Part shown: positions 8,766-17,674 of the stretch, piece after piece
Layout of the letters: each line of letters begins with the position of its first letter
How positions within the stretch are numbered: the first letter of the stretch is position 1
NCBI GenBank assembly: GCA_024235655.1
Contig: JACKLY010000001.1
Span: 248,001 to 312,000 of the forward strand
Direction: 5' to 3'
DNA from: Zoogloeaceae bacterium
GTDB taxonomy: Bacteria; Pseudomonadota; Gammaproteobacteria; Burkholderiales; Rhodocyclaceae
Length of the DNA stretch: 64,000 bases
Made by a program: the position numbers and the translations under genes
The notes under the pieces: model-generated
The model's database searches: none
What the model saw: the letters and a program-made list of their open reading frames with translations, nothing else
What the model was told of the DNA's origin: nothing

Positions 8766-9974
8766 TTAGCTTGTGACCCGGCGGCCTGAGGCAATGAACC
8801 AGCCATAGGCCGCCATCTGCAATACCACCAGCAGGCCAAAGACACTGCGCAGGGCATTCGACTCGCTGAGGCCGAAGCTCAGCAGCAGATCGATCAGCAA
8901 GCCCATGCCCCACTGTGCGCCAAAGCCTCCGGCAAAGACCAGCAGGTTGTAGGTGGTGATTGCCCGGCCGGCAAGGCGTAGTGGAAAACCGGCGGCAGTT
9001 TGCGAATAGCCGAGCGTATTGAAGCCGGCGCAGACACCGTAGGCGATCCACAGGGCGGCAGCCCATGGCAGTGCCTCGCTGCTGATCAGTGCCAGCATCA
9101 AGATGGAAAGCCCGACGCCGCTGCCCAGCAGGTGCACCGGCGAGATGCCGCGCCGCGCCAGCCTTGCGGCCAACAGCCCGATGCCGATGTAGGTAAACAG
9201 CATGGCGAAGTTCATTGCACCGAGATGCGTGGCAGCCACCATGCGCGAATAGCCGCTGACCTCGGTCAGCCAGCGGATCGACCACAGGCCCTGTACTGCC
9301 ATGAAGCCGCCGGTAACGGTGAGACCCAGTGGCGCAAAACGCCAGAAATGGGCGCTGGTGAAAATCTCGCAAACACCGCGCCATTGCGTGGCCAGCGATT
9401 CGGTAACGTGGTCGGGCTCGGCTTCCTTTTCCGGAATGCCGAAGAACAGGCTGGCCGCAGAAACCAGCGTGGCCAGTGTCAGCAGGAAGAATACCTCTCG
9501 CCAGCCGGTGAGTAACAGCAGGGCTTCCAGCGGTGCGCTGGCGGCCAGTGCACCAAGCCCGCCGGACGTCATCATCCAGCCGGTGAGCGAGGCTTGCCGG
9601 TCGGGCGGATACCACTGTGAAAAGGCCTTGAAGGCAGCCATCAGGCAGGCCGAGACGCCGAGCCCGATCAATGCCCGTGCTGCTGCCAGTCCGGCCATGC
9701 TGTCGGCCAGCGCAAACAGTGTCGAGCCCGTTGCGGCAACCAGCAGCAGCGCCGACTCGACTCGACGGGCGCCGAAACGATCGAGCAGCATGCCGAGCGG
9801 CAACTGGGCGAGGCAGAAGGTGAGCAGGTAGGTGCTGGTGAGCAGCCCGAGTTCGCCCGCAGAAAGCCCGAGCTGGTCGGCCAGTTCCGGGCCGATCACG
9901 GCATTCGCCGAGCGGAAGAAATACGACAGGAAATACGCCCCGGCAAAGGGCAGAAAGAGTTTGTGCAGCGGCAT
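8766..9974 (-). CDS. Major facilitator superfamily transporter
   Basis: A 402-residue inner-membrane protein with about twelve hydrophobic segments. The loop after the second helix carries the MFS signature as GMLLDRFGARRVES, and a central hydrophilic loop near 190-215 separates the two halves. The substrate is unknown; the N terminus (YFFRSANAVIGPELADQLGL) resembles the family of putative sugar-phosphate/organic-anion or nitrate-type exporters but does not decide it. It is the last gene of a tight leftward operon, its start overlapping the stop of the MOSC gene. The operon context (carbonic anhydrase, ROK kinase, MOSC protein) does not suggest a single substrate. Confidence 0.88.
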   Translation of the reverse strand: MPLHKLFLPFAGAYFLSYFFRSANAVIGPELADQLGLSAGELGLLTSTYLLTFCLAQLPLGMLLDRFGARRVESALLLVAATGSTLFALADSMAGLAAARALIGLGVSACLMAAFKAFSQWYPPDRQASLTGWMMTSGGLGALAASAPLEALLLLTGWREVFFLLTLATLVSAASLFFGIPEKEAEPDHVTESLATQWRGVCEIFTSAHFWRFAPLGLTVTGGFMAVQGLWSIRWLTEVSGYSRMVAATHLGAMNFAMLFTYIGIGLLAARLARRGISPVHLLGSGVGLSILMLALISSEALPWAAALWIAYGVCAGFNTLGYSQTAAGFPLRLAGRAITTYNLLVFAGGFGAQWGMGLLIDLLLSFGLSESNALRSVFGLLVVLQMAAYGWFIASGRRVTS

Positions 9975-10648
9975 CAGTCGTTGCCGGTTTGTACGGTGTT
10001 GTTACGCAACCACTCCAGCCGCTCATCGATTTTCTTGACCCAGGCGGGCGTCAGGCCGGGGGCGTGCGCAATGGCCGCCAGTTTTTCAGCATTCGGCCGG
10101 TGCTGGTGCCAGGTGATCCAGAGCGTGGCCAGAGAGATGGCATCGGCGGGTCGGTCGAGCAAACTGAAAGTGTTGCCGGGTGCGGCTTCGCCCTCTTCCA
10201 CGACACGGTAATACCAGCCGGTCAGCCCGGTTTCGACAATATGGGCAGTGATGCCTTTCTGGCCGTAGCGGCTGTCGATCTTCCAGCAAGGCCGCCGGGG
10301 TTGTGAAACCTGCAGGACGGCGGTGCCGACTTGGTAAATGTCACCGATGCAGACATTGTTTTCATCGAAGCCGAAGGTAGACAGATTCTCGCCGATGCTG
10401 CCCACCACAAGGGTATCGGCGATCTGCGGGAAGGCCGTTGCCAGCTTTGCGTAGTTCTCGCCGGCGTAATGGTGCACTGCTTTCTCCGGCCCGCCATGCA
10501 CGCGGCGATCAGCCTGAACGTCACCGCTCAGGCCTTCTTTCGAGATATGCACGGATCCGGCCACCGGTCTTTTCCAGATGGCGCTGAATTGCCCTTCGTC
10601 ATCGATGCGAACAGGCGTACCGGTAAACAGTTGGAGTTGGGAGTTCAT
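9974..10648 (-). CDS. MOSC domain protein, YiiM-like
   Basis: 224 residues spanning an N-terminal beta-barrel MOSC domain and a C-terminal alpha-helical tail. Family landmarks are the GDVQADRRVHGGPEKAVHHY stretch, the IGENLST segment and QPRRPCWKI, whose cysteine is the conserved MOSC cysteine thought to bind the molybdenum cofactor. E. coli YiiM has a similar length and reduces N-hydroxylated purines such as 6-hydroxylaminopurine, so a detoxifying molybdoenzyme is the best guess. It lies inside a four-gene leftward operon, its start abutting the ROK stop and its stop overlapping the MFS start. Confidence 0.88.
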   Translation of the reverse strand: MNSQLQLFTGTPVRIDDEGQFSAIWKRPVAGSVHISKEGLSGDVQADRRVHGGPEKAVHHYAGENYAKLATAFPQIADTLVVGSIGENLSTFGFDENNVCIGDIYQVGTAVLQVSQPRRPCWKIDSRYGQKGITAHIVETGLTGWYYRVVEEGEAAPGNTFSLLDRPADAISLATLWITWHQHRPNAEKLAAIAHAPGLTPAWVKKIDERLEWLRNNTVQTGND

Positions 10649-11551
10649 TTACTGTGCAACCTCCGGCCACAGCCAGGCCGCCCCGCGCACCCCGGAAGCG
10701 TCACCGTGATGGTTCCGGCAAAGCCGGGTGGCAATCGTGTCGGAAAAAACATGCGGCACCCATAGCTTCGGTACATTGAGGTAAAGGCGGTCGATATTGG
10801 AAAGGCCGCCGCCAAGCACGATGACCTCAGGGTCAAGGATGTTGATGACCACTGCCAGCGCACGTGCCAGCCGCGCTTCATAGCGCTGCAGACTGGCGTC
10901 GCAGGCCGCATCCCCCGCCGCAGCATGTTCGGCAATCAGTTCCGGAGCCAGTGACTGGCCAGTGATCGTGGCATGGTCGCGCTGCAGGCCGGGGCCGCAA
11001 AGCCAGGTCTCAACACAGCCATGGCGGCCGCAGTAACAGGCGGGGGCGGTTTGATCGTTGCCATTCAGGACGGGTAGTGGATTGTGCCCCCACTCTCCGG
11101 CAATGGCATTGGCGCCGGTGAGTACCTGCTTGCCAATGACGATGCCGCCGCCGACACCGGTGCCGAGGATGACGCCAAACACACTCGTCGCGTCGGCTCC
11201 TGCCCCATCGACCGCCTCAGACAAGGCGAAGCAGTTGGCGTCATTGGCCAGACGGATTTCCCGTTGCAGGAGTGTTTGCAGATCCCGGCGCAAAGGCTTG
11301 CCGATCAAACAGGTGGAATTGGCATTCCGGATCAGACCCGTCTGCGTTGATTCAGCGCCGGGGATGCCGATACCGACGCTGCCGCGTCGGCCAAGCGTGC
11401 TTTCCACCGTTTCGACCAGTCCGGCGACGGCCATCACAGTGGCCATGTAATCGCCCTGCGGGGTGGCAATGCGCTGGCGGGCGAGTTCGCGGCCGTCTGC
11501 ATAGGCAGCGATCTCGATCTTGGTCCCGCCAAGGTCCACTCCGATGCGCAT
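10649..11551 (-). CDS. ROK-family sugar kinase, fructokinase/Mak-like
   Basis: Phosphorylates a hexose using ATP in the cytoplasm. The 300-residue frame starts at MRIGVDLGGTKIEIA, an ATP-binding phosphate-1 motif at the extreme N terminus, which sets the start at 11551 rather than further upstream. The ROK signatures are present: GVGGGIVIGKQ, GEWGHNPLP and the zinc-binding CYCGRHGCVETW. The catalytic aspartate is in NDANCF. The best match is the Mak/fructokinase branch, although ROK specificity is hard to read from motifs. Its ATG directly follows the carbonic anhydrase stop with one base between, so the two are almost certainly co-translated. Confidence 0.9.
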   Translation of the reverse strand: MRIGVDLGGTKIEIAAYADGRELARQRIATPQGDYMATVMAVAGLVETVESTLGRRGSVGIGIPGAESTQTGLIRNANSTCLIGKPLRRDLQTLLQREIRLANDANCFALSEAVDGAGADATSVFGVILGTGVGGGIVIGKQVLTGANAIAGEWGHNPLPVLNGNDQTAPACYCGRHGCVETWLCGPGLQRDHATITGQSLAPELIAEHAAAGDAACDASLQRYEARLARALAVVINILDPEVIVLGGGLSNIDRLYLNVPKLWVPHVFSDTIATRLCRNHHGDASGVRGAAWLWPEVAQ

Positions 11552-11552
11552 T

Positions 11553-12224
11553 TCAGTCTTCAGTGACCGGTTCAGGTACAACGCTGAGTGCGGCGAGTGC
11601 TTTGTCGTAGGTGGACTGCAGCTTGCCGGGGGCGTCGATGGAAATGCCGAGGTCACGCACCAGGCCGTCGGTCAGGCCAAAGATCCAACCGTGAATGCAC
11701 AGCGCCTGACCCCGGTTCCAGGCCTCCTGGACAACGGTTGTCTGGCAGACATTCAATACCTGTTCGATGACGTTCAACTCACAAAGCCGGTCAATTGTTG
11801 CATTTTCGTCGGCAATCGCCGCCAGTCTGCCAACGTGCTTCTGTTTCACGTCCTGAATATGGCGCAGCCAGTTGTCCACCAGACCGAGGCGCAGATTGCT
11901 GTGCGCTGCCTTGACCCCGCCGCAGCCATAGTGGCCAACTACCAGTACGTGCTTGACGCGCAGTGCATCGACGCCGTATTGCAGTACCGAGAGGCAGTTA
12001 AGGTCACTATGCACGACCTGGTTGGCAATGTTGCGATGAACGAAGACTTCGCCCGGCAGCAGGCCGGCGATCTGATTGGCGGGCACGCGCGAGTCCGAAC
12101 AGCCGATCCACAGATATTCCGGGGTTTGCAGGCGGGAAAGACGCTGAAAGAAATCCGGGTCTTCCCCACGGATTGATTCGGACCAGTTGCGGTTCTTTTC
12201 GAACAAATGCTGGAGATCGGACAT
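11553..12224 (-). CDS. can: Beta-class carbonic anhydrase
   Basis: Zinc enzyme interconverting CO2 and bicarbonate in the cytoplasm. The 223-residue product has the beta-class metal ligands in order: cysteine and the Asp/Arg dyad in GCSDSRVP, and histidine and cysteine in VVGHYGCGGV. It matches the length and motifs of E. coli Can (220). It is the first gene of the leftward operon can-ROK kinase-MOSC-MFS. Bicarbonate from this enzyme could supply the biotin carboxylase encoded elsewhere in the window (pccA), though nothing in the sequence links their regulation. Confidence 0.95.
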   Translation of the reverse strand: MSDLQHLFEKNRNWSESIRGEDPDFFQRLSRLQTPEYLWIGCSDSRVPANQIAGLLPGEVFVHRNIANQVVHSDLNCLSVLQYGVDALRVKHVLVVGHYGCGGVKAAHSNLRLGLVDNWLRHIQDVKQKHVGRLAAIADENATIDRLCELNVIEQVLNVCQTTVVQEAWNRGQALCIHGWIFGLTDGLVRDLGISIDAPGKLQSTYDKALAALSVVPEPVTED

Positions 12225-12293
12225 GGCCTGTATTCCTGAATGCCGTGATGTTGCGATGCGGCATTCTACCGCAGCGGCAAGTGTGTTCGCGGA

Positions 12294-12896
12294 TCAGATG
12301 CGGGCAGCGATCCCGCGCACATGACCAAGCACGCTGGTCGATGTCTTGAGCACGGCACAGCCGGATTCGACCAGCAAAGAAAAGAGATTGCGCTCGGAAT
12401 ACAGGCACAAGGGCTCGTTGAGCCCGTAATGGGCTGCCATCCTCGGATCAATTTCTGCCAGGCGCTCGTTAACCAGCTTGCTGCCATCGGGATAGTTGTC
12501 ACCCAGCTCGGAGTGGATGCCATAGAGGGATATGAATAGTTTTCCTCCGATCTTCAGTCGCTTGAGCAGGCTGCGCACCATGGTTCTGGCGTCGTCGTAA
12601 CGCAATCTGGCGAGATTGCGCTGGGTAAGGATGATGTCGAAATCGCTCAGGGGAAATTCGGCCCCCGTCTCGCTGAAGCTAAGCACCGGTAGCTGGGTGA
12701 TTCTGTCGTGCCCGAGTGGCTCATGATCGGAAAACAGCAGAACCTGCGCACCTGCCTCGGCCATACGCAACGCCTGATCCTCGGCACCAATGCCGATCAG
12801 CATGACGGCGACGGATTCCCCGCCGCGCAGGCGCTTGGCAAGTTCGGTCAGCGCCCATTGATCCAGCTCACAACTTGGGGGCGGCAGATGGCTCAT
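12294..12896 (-). CDS. Class I SAM-dependent methyltransferase-like protein
   Basis: 200 residues from ATG 12896, chosen because GAGAGG precedes it; an upstream start would add a poorly conserved tail. It shows a degenerate Rossmann methyltransferase pattern: VAVMLIGIGAEDQALRMAE as motif I, LLFSD as the acidic end of beta-2, FDIILTQRNLARLR as motif IV, and LLKRLKIGGKLFISLYG as the post-motif strand common in class I enzymes. The substrate is unknown. It stands alone, divergent from the DUF1840 gene. Confidence 0.7.
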   Translation of the reverse strand: MSHLPPPSCELDQWALTELAKRLRGGESVAVMLIGIGAEDQALRMAEAGAQVLLFSDHEPLGHDRITQLPVLSFSETGAEFPLSDFDIILTQRNLARLRYDDARTMVRSLLKRLKIGGKLFISLYGIHSELGDNYPDGSKLVNERLAEIDPRMAAHYGLNEPLCLYSERNLFSLLVESGCAVLKTSTSVLGHVRGIAARI

Positions 12897-12953
12897 GGCT
12901 ACCTCTCTGGTTTCTTGTCGACGATTCCCGATGTCGAGATTCCATTGTTCTGA

Positions 12954-12982
12954 TTCCACGCATGGAACACAATAGCCCTTGC
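12954..12982 (+). promoter_or_regulatory. Candidate promoter and operator for the DUF1840 gene
   Basis: TTCCA at 12954-12958 and TGGAA at 12963-12967 form an inverted repeat with a four-base spacer. It sits between a TTGTTC (-35-like) and CACAAT (-10-like) pair spaced 17 bases, upstream of ATG 13002. The -10 match is modest, and the repeat could also serve the divergent methyltransferase gene. This is a weak prediction from sequence only. Confidence 0.3.
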
Positions 12983-13001
12983 GTATAGAGGGAGCAAAAA
13001 A

Positions 13002-13331
13002 ATGCTGGTTAAGTTCAATTCAAATGTAGCGGGCGAGTTGCTGATGTTTGCCGATGTGGCGCGCCGCTTGTTGCAACTGGTAGGCAAGGAGTGTTCTGCC
13101 CGTGGCGTGATTACGCACGAGCAGATTCCGGATATTGTTGCCCGCCTGCGTCAGGCGTCAGCCGCCGAGAAGGCGCAACAATCGGGAAGTGCCGAGGCTG
13201 ATGATGACGAGGCCGACAATACGGTCAGTCTGGGTCGGCGTGCACAGCCCTTCATCGAGTTTCTGGAACTGACGGCCAGGGACAAGGAAGGTTTCATTCT
13301 TTGGGAGGCGGCCCGGGATTTTGCCAACTAG
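13002..13331 (+). CDS. DUF1840 family protein
   Basis: A small 109-residue cytoplasmic protein of a family common in betaproteobacteria with no known function. It shows the family layout: N-terminal LVKFNSNVAGELLMFADVAR, a central RGVITHEQIPDIVARLRQA helix, an acidic linker, and the C-terminal LGRRAQPFIEFLELTARDK ending near GFILWE. A good Shine-Dalgarno (GAGGGAG) sits before ATG 13002. It is convergent with the histidine kinase gene that follows. Confidence 0.85.
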   Translation: MLVKFNSNVAGELLMFADVARRLLQLVGKECSARGVITHEQIPDIVARLRQASAAEKAQQSGSAEADDDEADNTVSLGRRAQPFIEFLELTARDKEGFILWEAARDFAN

Positions 13332-13339
13332 GCCCTTGT

Positions 13340-15502
13340 TCAGACTTCGTCTTCAACCAGCAAGGGCGCATTGACCGGGAATACGATGTCAAACAGCACC
13401 CCTTCTCCCGGGCGGCTGTTCAACTGGATGGTGCCGCCGAGTACCGCCGTGACCAGGTTGTACACGAGATACAGGCCCAGGCCACTCCCACCCTTGCCCA
13501 GCTTGGTTGTGTAGAAGGGGTCGAAGGCCTGCCGAACCGTGTTTTCGGCCATGCCGATACCATTGTCCCGGTAACGCAGGCAGACAGCGTCTGACGTGCC
13601 GTCAGCGGATTGCTGTAATTCAGCCTGTATCAGGATTTCGCCTTGTGCCATCCCCTCGAAGCCATGTAGCAGGGAATTCATGATCAGGTTGCTGAGCACT
13701 TGTTCCAATGGCCCCGGGTAGCTCTCCAGGTGGATTCCGGCAGGAATCTCGATATTGATCCGATGGCTGGTACTGCGCAGCAAGGGGGTCAGTGCAGAAA
13801 GCATTTCATTGAGCACTTCGGCCAGATCAAAATCACGGCGACGGGCACTGGTCTGGTCTACGGCGACCTGTTTGAAATTACCGATCAGTTCGGCGCTTCG
13901 CCTGGAATTCTGCTCGATGATCGCGGTGGCCTCCTGACAGTTATCCAGGAAACTGAGGACGACCGAGCGTCGCAGCGGGTTGCCGCTGTTGATCAGGCTG
14001 GAAAAAGTATCGGTCTGGTCGCGTAACGCGGTAGCCACGGTCAGTACGTTGCCGAGCGGGGTGTTCAGTTCATGGGCCACACCGGCGACCAGGCTGCCGA
14101 GCGCGGCAAGTTTTTCGGTCTGTACCAGTTGTTTCATGGCTTTTCTGAGTTCGTTGGAGCGTTCGGCGACACGTTCTTCTAGTACTTCATTCAACTCTTG
14201 CGCGTGCTGTTCGGCTTCCTTTCGCTCGGTAATGTCGAACAGTGTTTCGATGGCGCCGACGACTTTGCCGGAATCGTCGTGGAGCAGAGAGGCGGTAAAG
14301 AACAACCAGCGACCTTTTTCGCCCAGTAGCGGGAAAAACCCCTCTGCCTCCAGCGCATCCTGGTTGAATGGAGAACGCCGGAAGCTGGTGCCGTAATGAC
14401 GGGCCAGCTCAGCTTCCGGCGCCCCGTCCAGCAGCAGATCGGCAAGCACCGGGCGTTCGCTGGCATAGACCGCTGCCCAGGCACGGCGGGTGCCAAGCAT
14501 GTCCCGGGCAGGCACGCCGAAATTGCGTTCACAGGCCGGGTTCCAGACAACCAGTTCGTGATCGGCATTGATGGCGAAAATTGGTAGCGGGCTGTTGGCC
14601 AGTATCTGTGCCATCTCTGCCCGGCTTTCACGCAAGGCCTTCTCGGTAGCCACCTGCTGTGTGACATCCATGACGGTGCCGATCAACCCGGCCGGCGCAC
14701 CCTTGGTGTCGAAGAAAACCGCCTTGTTGAAGATGACGTCACGAACCCCATTGGTGCTGGTGCTGACTTGAGCGGAATAAACCTGGATGGTTTCCGCGGA
14801 AGGATAGAGGGCATCATCGGCAGACTGATAGCGGGCAGCCATTTCCGGTGGCGCAATATCCCACGCGGTCTTGCCGAGGAAATGCTCACGCGGCTGGCCG
14901 AACATCCGAACAAAGGCGTCGTTCAAGCCAAGGTAGCGACCTTCCCGGTTCTTGTAGAAGACAGGCACGGGCAGTGATTCAAGCAATGACTCGCGGAACT
15001 GTTTATGGCTGAGCGCATCTTCCTCCGCCGCTACCTGATTGCGGATGTCGCGGGCAACCACCAGTCGTGCCTCTAATCCGGCATACAGCAGCGGTTGTGA
15101 GAACACTTCAACGGGAAAGGTTTCGCCATTTCTTTTCCGATGCAGCCAGCGCCGCTTGTATTGTGTTTCCTTGCTTGATACCAGTCCGGTGATCACCTGC
15201 CGGACTGCTTCGCGCTCAATTTCGGCGTGCAGCAGCAGTACCGGCAGGCCGATCAATTCCTGGCTTGAATAGTCGTACTGTTCAAAGAGTCGCTGGTTGG
15301 CAGCGAGCAGCTTCAATGTTTGTACGTCATAGACATACATCGGGCTGGGATTGCAGTCGAAAAGCACCTGGTAATGGGCGAGTTGATCCGCGAGTTGAAG
15401 CACCTGCTTCCCGAGTTTTTTCCGGCCGAGCCAGGTATGGGCGAGGATAGCGGTCAGCAAGGCAATGCAGATCAGCAGCAGATATTCAGCGCCATTACTC
15501 AT
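13340..15502 (-). CDS. PAS-domain sensor histidine kinase
   Basis: 720 residues. A single N-terminal membrane helix (LLLICIALLTAILAHTW, about 8-24) anchors it; three PAS/PAC units follow (about 40-160, 165-290 and 295-425, the last ending in ITERKEAEQHAQ), then a coiled coil and the catalytic core. The phosphoacceptor is His477 in GVAHELNTPLGN; the ATPase N box is NLIMNSLLHG and the G boxes are DNGIGMAEN and GKGGSGLGLYL. There is no receiver domain and no response regulator nearby, so it is an orphan kinase. Its core is closely similar to that of the giant kinase at 59.6 kb, including FKQVAVDQTS, so the two are paralogues. Confidence 0.92.
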   Translation of the reverse strand: MSNGAEYLLLICIALLTAILAHTWLGRKKLGKQVLQLADQLAHYQVLFDCNPSPMYVYDVQTLKLLAANQRLFEQYDYSSQELIGLPVLLLHAEIEREAVRQVITGLVSSKETQYKRRWLHRKRNGETFPVEVFSQPLLYAGLEARLVVARDIRNQVAAEEDALSHKQFRESLLESLPVPVFYKNREGRYLGLNDAFVRMFGQPREHFLGKTAWDIAPPEMAARYQSADDALYPSAETIQVYSAQVSTSTNGVRDVIFNKAVFFDTKGAPAGLIGTVMDVTQQVATEKALRESRAEMAQILANSPLPIFAINADHELVVWNPACERNFGVPARDMLGTRRAWAAVYASERPVLADLLLDGAPEAELARHYGTSFRRSPFNQDALEAEGFFPLLGEKGRWLFFTASLLHDDSGKVVGAIETLFDITERKEAEQHAQELNEVLEERVAERSNELRKAMKQLVQTEKLAALGSLVAGVAHELNTPLGNVLTVATALRDQTDTFSSLINSGNPLRRSVVLSFLDNCQEATAIIEQNSRRSAELIGNFKQVAVDQTSARRRDFDLAEVLNEMLSALTPLLRSTSHRINIEIPAGIHLESYPGPLEQVLSNLIMNSLLHGFEGMAQGEILIQAELQQSADGTSDAVCLRYRDNGIGMAENTVRQAFDPFYTTKLGKGGSGLGLYLVYNLVTAVLGGTIQLNSRPGEGVLFDIVFPVNAPLLVEDEV

Positions 15503-15707
15503 GTTCGATCGCTCTTATTGCCGGGGTGGGCATATGTTTGCCCAGAAGCAGTTGAATAAGCCAGCCTGCTTGAAGCCAAAGATAAGGCGTGCATCAGGCA
15601 GGACAAAATGAGGAGCACCCATTCTAAACCCCTCTCCATCCGGCTGTGCTTGATTCGAAGGCCTCGATTTCCCGGAAAGACGTTTCCTGTCTCTCTGGTG
15701 GCGGCAA

Positions 15708-16535
15708 ATGAAGAGTTCAAGCGACGTGGCGAGCAGGACAGTGCGGCTGTTAGACTCTATCCATGGGCTTGCTCTGGATCAACGGACTGAGGGGCGGCAG
15801 TCTCTTGGTGCAAACCCGAGTAGAGGAAAAATCATTTCATACCGATGGATTTCTCAATGCTGTTCGATTGTTCTCAGCCTGTTGGCTGTGCCCGCCTGTG
15901 CGCTGGAGGTAGCAATCGATGTGGGCCATGGGATCAATGATTCCGGTGCAATCAGCGCCCGTGGCCGTAGTGAGTTTTCCTTCAATCAGGCCTTGGCCCC
16001 GGTACTGCAAAAGGCACTGGAAGGGCGTGGCATCGGTGTGCGCCCGGTCAACTTTGATGGCCGGATCGCCAACCTGCGCGCACGGCCAGCGGCGGCCGCC
16101 GGTGCCGATTTCTTCATCTCCCTGCACCACGATTCGCTTAATGCCAGCGAACTCGAGATCTGGGCCTGGGAGGGACAGACGCTGACCTACAGCGACCGCT
16201 ATGCCGGCTATTCGCTGTATGTGTCGCAAGACAACCCGGATCGCTCTACCAGTGAGCGCTGTGCTTCGGCCATTGGGGCCATGATGCGCCGCGCCGGCTT
16301 TGTGCCGACCCGCCACCATTATCCGAAACGGGCCTGGGCCGATGAGACCAATGCGGTTCACTATTACGACAATCTGGTGGTGCTCTATCGCACCACCCTG
16401 CCGGCTGTGCTGTTTGAGGCTGGCGTGATCAAGCACCGTGATGAGGAGTTGCTTTTGCAGGACCCGGAGCGCATGGCGCGGATGGCTGATGCGATTGCTA
16501 CCGGAATTGCCGCCTGTCTCTATTCCGGAAGGTAA
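15708..16535 (+). CDS. N-acetylmuramoyl-L-alanine amidase (Amidase_3 type)
   Basis: Zinc enzyme cleaving the bond between MurNAc and the stem peptide. The ligand residues are visible in AIDVGHGIND (His), RSEFSFNQAL (Glu), FISLHHDSLN (His) and the catalytic Glu of VLFEAGVIKHRDEE. A signal-like stretch, SIVLSLLAVPACA, precedes the catalytic domain. The start is uncertain: the only in-frame ATG (15708) leaves about 48 residues before the signal, while an AGAGGA at about 15822 is followed only by in-frame ATC/ATT codons, so a rare start is possible. Its last 16 bases overlap convergent murB. Confidence 0.88.
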   Translation: MKSSSDVASRTVRLLDSIHGLALDQRTEGRQSLGANPSRGKIISYRWISQCCSIVLSLLAVPACALEVAIDVGHGINDSGAISARGRSEFSFNQALAPVLQKALEGRGIGVRPVNFDGRIANLRARPAAAAGADFFISLHHDSLNASELEIWAWEGQTLTYSDRYAGYSLYVSQDNPDRSTSERCASAIGAMMRRAGFVPTRHHYPKRAWADETNAVHYYDNLVVLYRTTLPAVLFEAGVIKHRDEELLLQDPERMARMADAIATGIAACLYSGR

Positions 16536-17560
16536 ATTGGTTCTGGAACAAGTATAACGCCGAAGCGATTGCTTACATCGGACTGTACCGCCCGGGCCAG
16601 TGCCCGTACGTCGGCTCCCGTGGCGCCACCATGATTGACCAGTACCAGCGCTTGTTTCTCATACATCCCGGCGGCACCGATTTGCCGCCCTTTCCAGCCA
16701 CTCTGTTCGATCAACCAGCCAGCCGCCAGTTTGATACGGCCATCGGCCTGTGGATATTGCGGTAGGGTTGGGTGCTGGGCTATCAGGTGTGCGGCCAGCG
16801 CCACATCGACAACCGGATTCTGGAAAAAACTCCCCGCATTGGGTAGCTGCGCAGGGTCGGGCAATTTGCGCTGGCGAATGGCAATAACGGCGGCAGCGAC
16901 ATCGCTGGCCTTTGGTGTGCTGATTTTTTGCGCTTCCAGTTCTCTTGCCACATCGGCATAGCGGGTGCGAGCCTGCCATTGTTTGGGCAGGCGGAAAGTA
17001 ACGGAGGTAATCAGAAAGCGGCCGTTGCGATACCAGCCTTCCTGCTTGAAGGCGCTGTCACGGTAGCCGAAGCGGCAATCGGCGGCGGAAAACTCGACCA
17101 ATTCGCCCGAGTTGAAATCAAAAGCTGTCAAGGAGTGAAAGCGTTCGGCGACTTCCAGCCCATAGGCACCAATGTTCTGGATCGGGGCAGCGCCGACCGT
17201 GCCCGGAATCAGCGCCAGATTTTCCAGCCCCGGCCAGCCCTGTGCCAGCGTCCACATCACGAAGTCATGCCAGCTCTCTCCGGCACCGGCGCGAATGTAG
17301 CAGGCGTCGGCATCCTCGCCGGCCAGTTCGCGGCCAGGGATGGCCGACAGCAGCATGAGGCCGTCGAAGTCGCCGGTCAGCACCAGATTGCTGCCACCCC
17401 CCAGGATGAAACGCGGAAGGTCGCGATAGCGGCGACTGGCAGCGAGTTGTTGCACTGTGTCGAGCGAATCGATGCGCGCCAGATGCGCTGCCCGAGCAGG
17501 CAGGGCCAGCGTGTTACGCAGGCGGAGGTCGGCATGGTTCTCGATCAGAAAGTCAGGCAT
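16520..17560 (-). CDS. murB: UDP-N-acetylenolpyruvoylglucosamine reductase
   Basis: FAD enzyme that uses NADPH to reduce UDP-GlcNAc-enolpyruvate to UDP-MurNAc in peptidoglycan synthesis. 346 residues from ATG 17560 (MPDFLIENHADLRLRNT), the length of the E. coli type I enzyme. FAD-binding motifs are FILGGGSNLVL and IPGTVGAAPIQNIGAYG; the catalytic serine region reads NAGSFFQNPVV and the type I C-terminal domain with AGWLIEQSGWKG is present. An in-frame start 60 bases upstream is less likely, because the family N terminus begins at 17560. It is convergent with the amidase and divergent from the DOMON-like gene. Confidence 0.96.
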   Translation of the reverse strand: MPDFLIENHADLRLRNTLALPARAAHLARIDSLDTVQQLAASRRYRDLPRFILGGGSNLVLTGDFDGLMLLSAIPGRELAGEDADACYIRAGAGESWHDFVMWTLAQGWPGLENLALIPGTVGAAPIQNIGAYGLEVAERFHSLTAFDFNSGELVEFSAADCRFGYRDSAFKQEGWYRNGRFLITSVTFRLPKQWQARTRYADVARELEAQKISTPKASDVAAAVIAIRQRKLPDPAQLPNAGSFFQNPVVDVALAAHLIAQHPTLPQYPQADGRIKLAAGWLIEQSGWKGRQIGAAGMYEKQALVLVNHGGATGADVRALARAVQSDVSNRFGVILVPEPIYLPE

Positions 17561-17674
17561 GGCGTGATGGCTAGCAGGTGTTGTCCCGTGCCATTGTAGC
17601 CGAGGGGCGTGCGGCGCCATGGCGATTACATCGACTACAATCGGGCAGTTCCCGATGTTTCTCGTTGTTCACCG

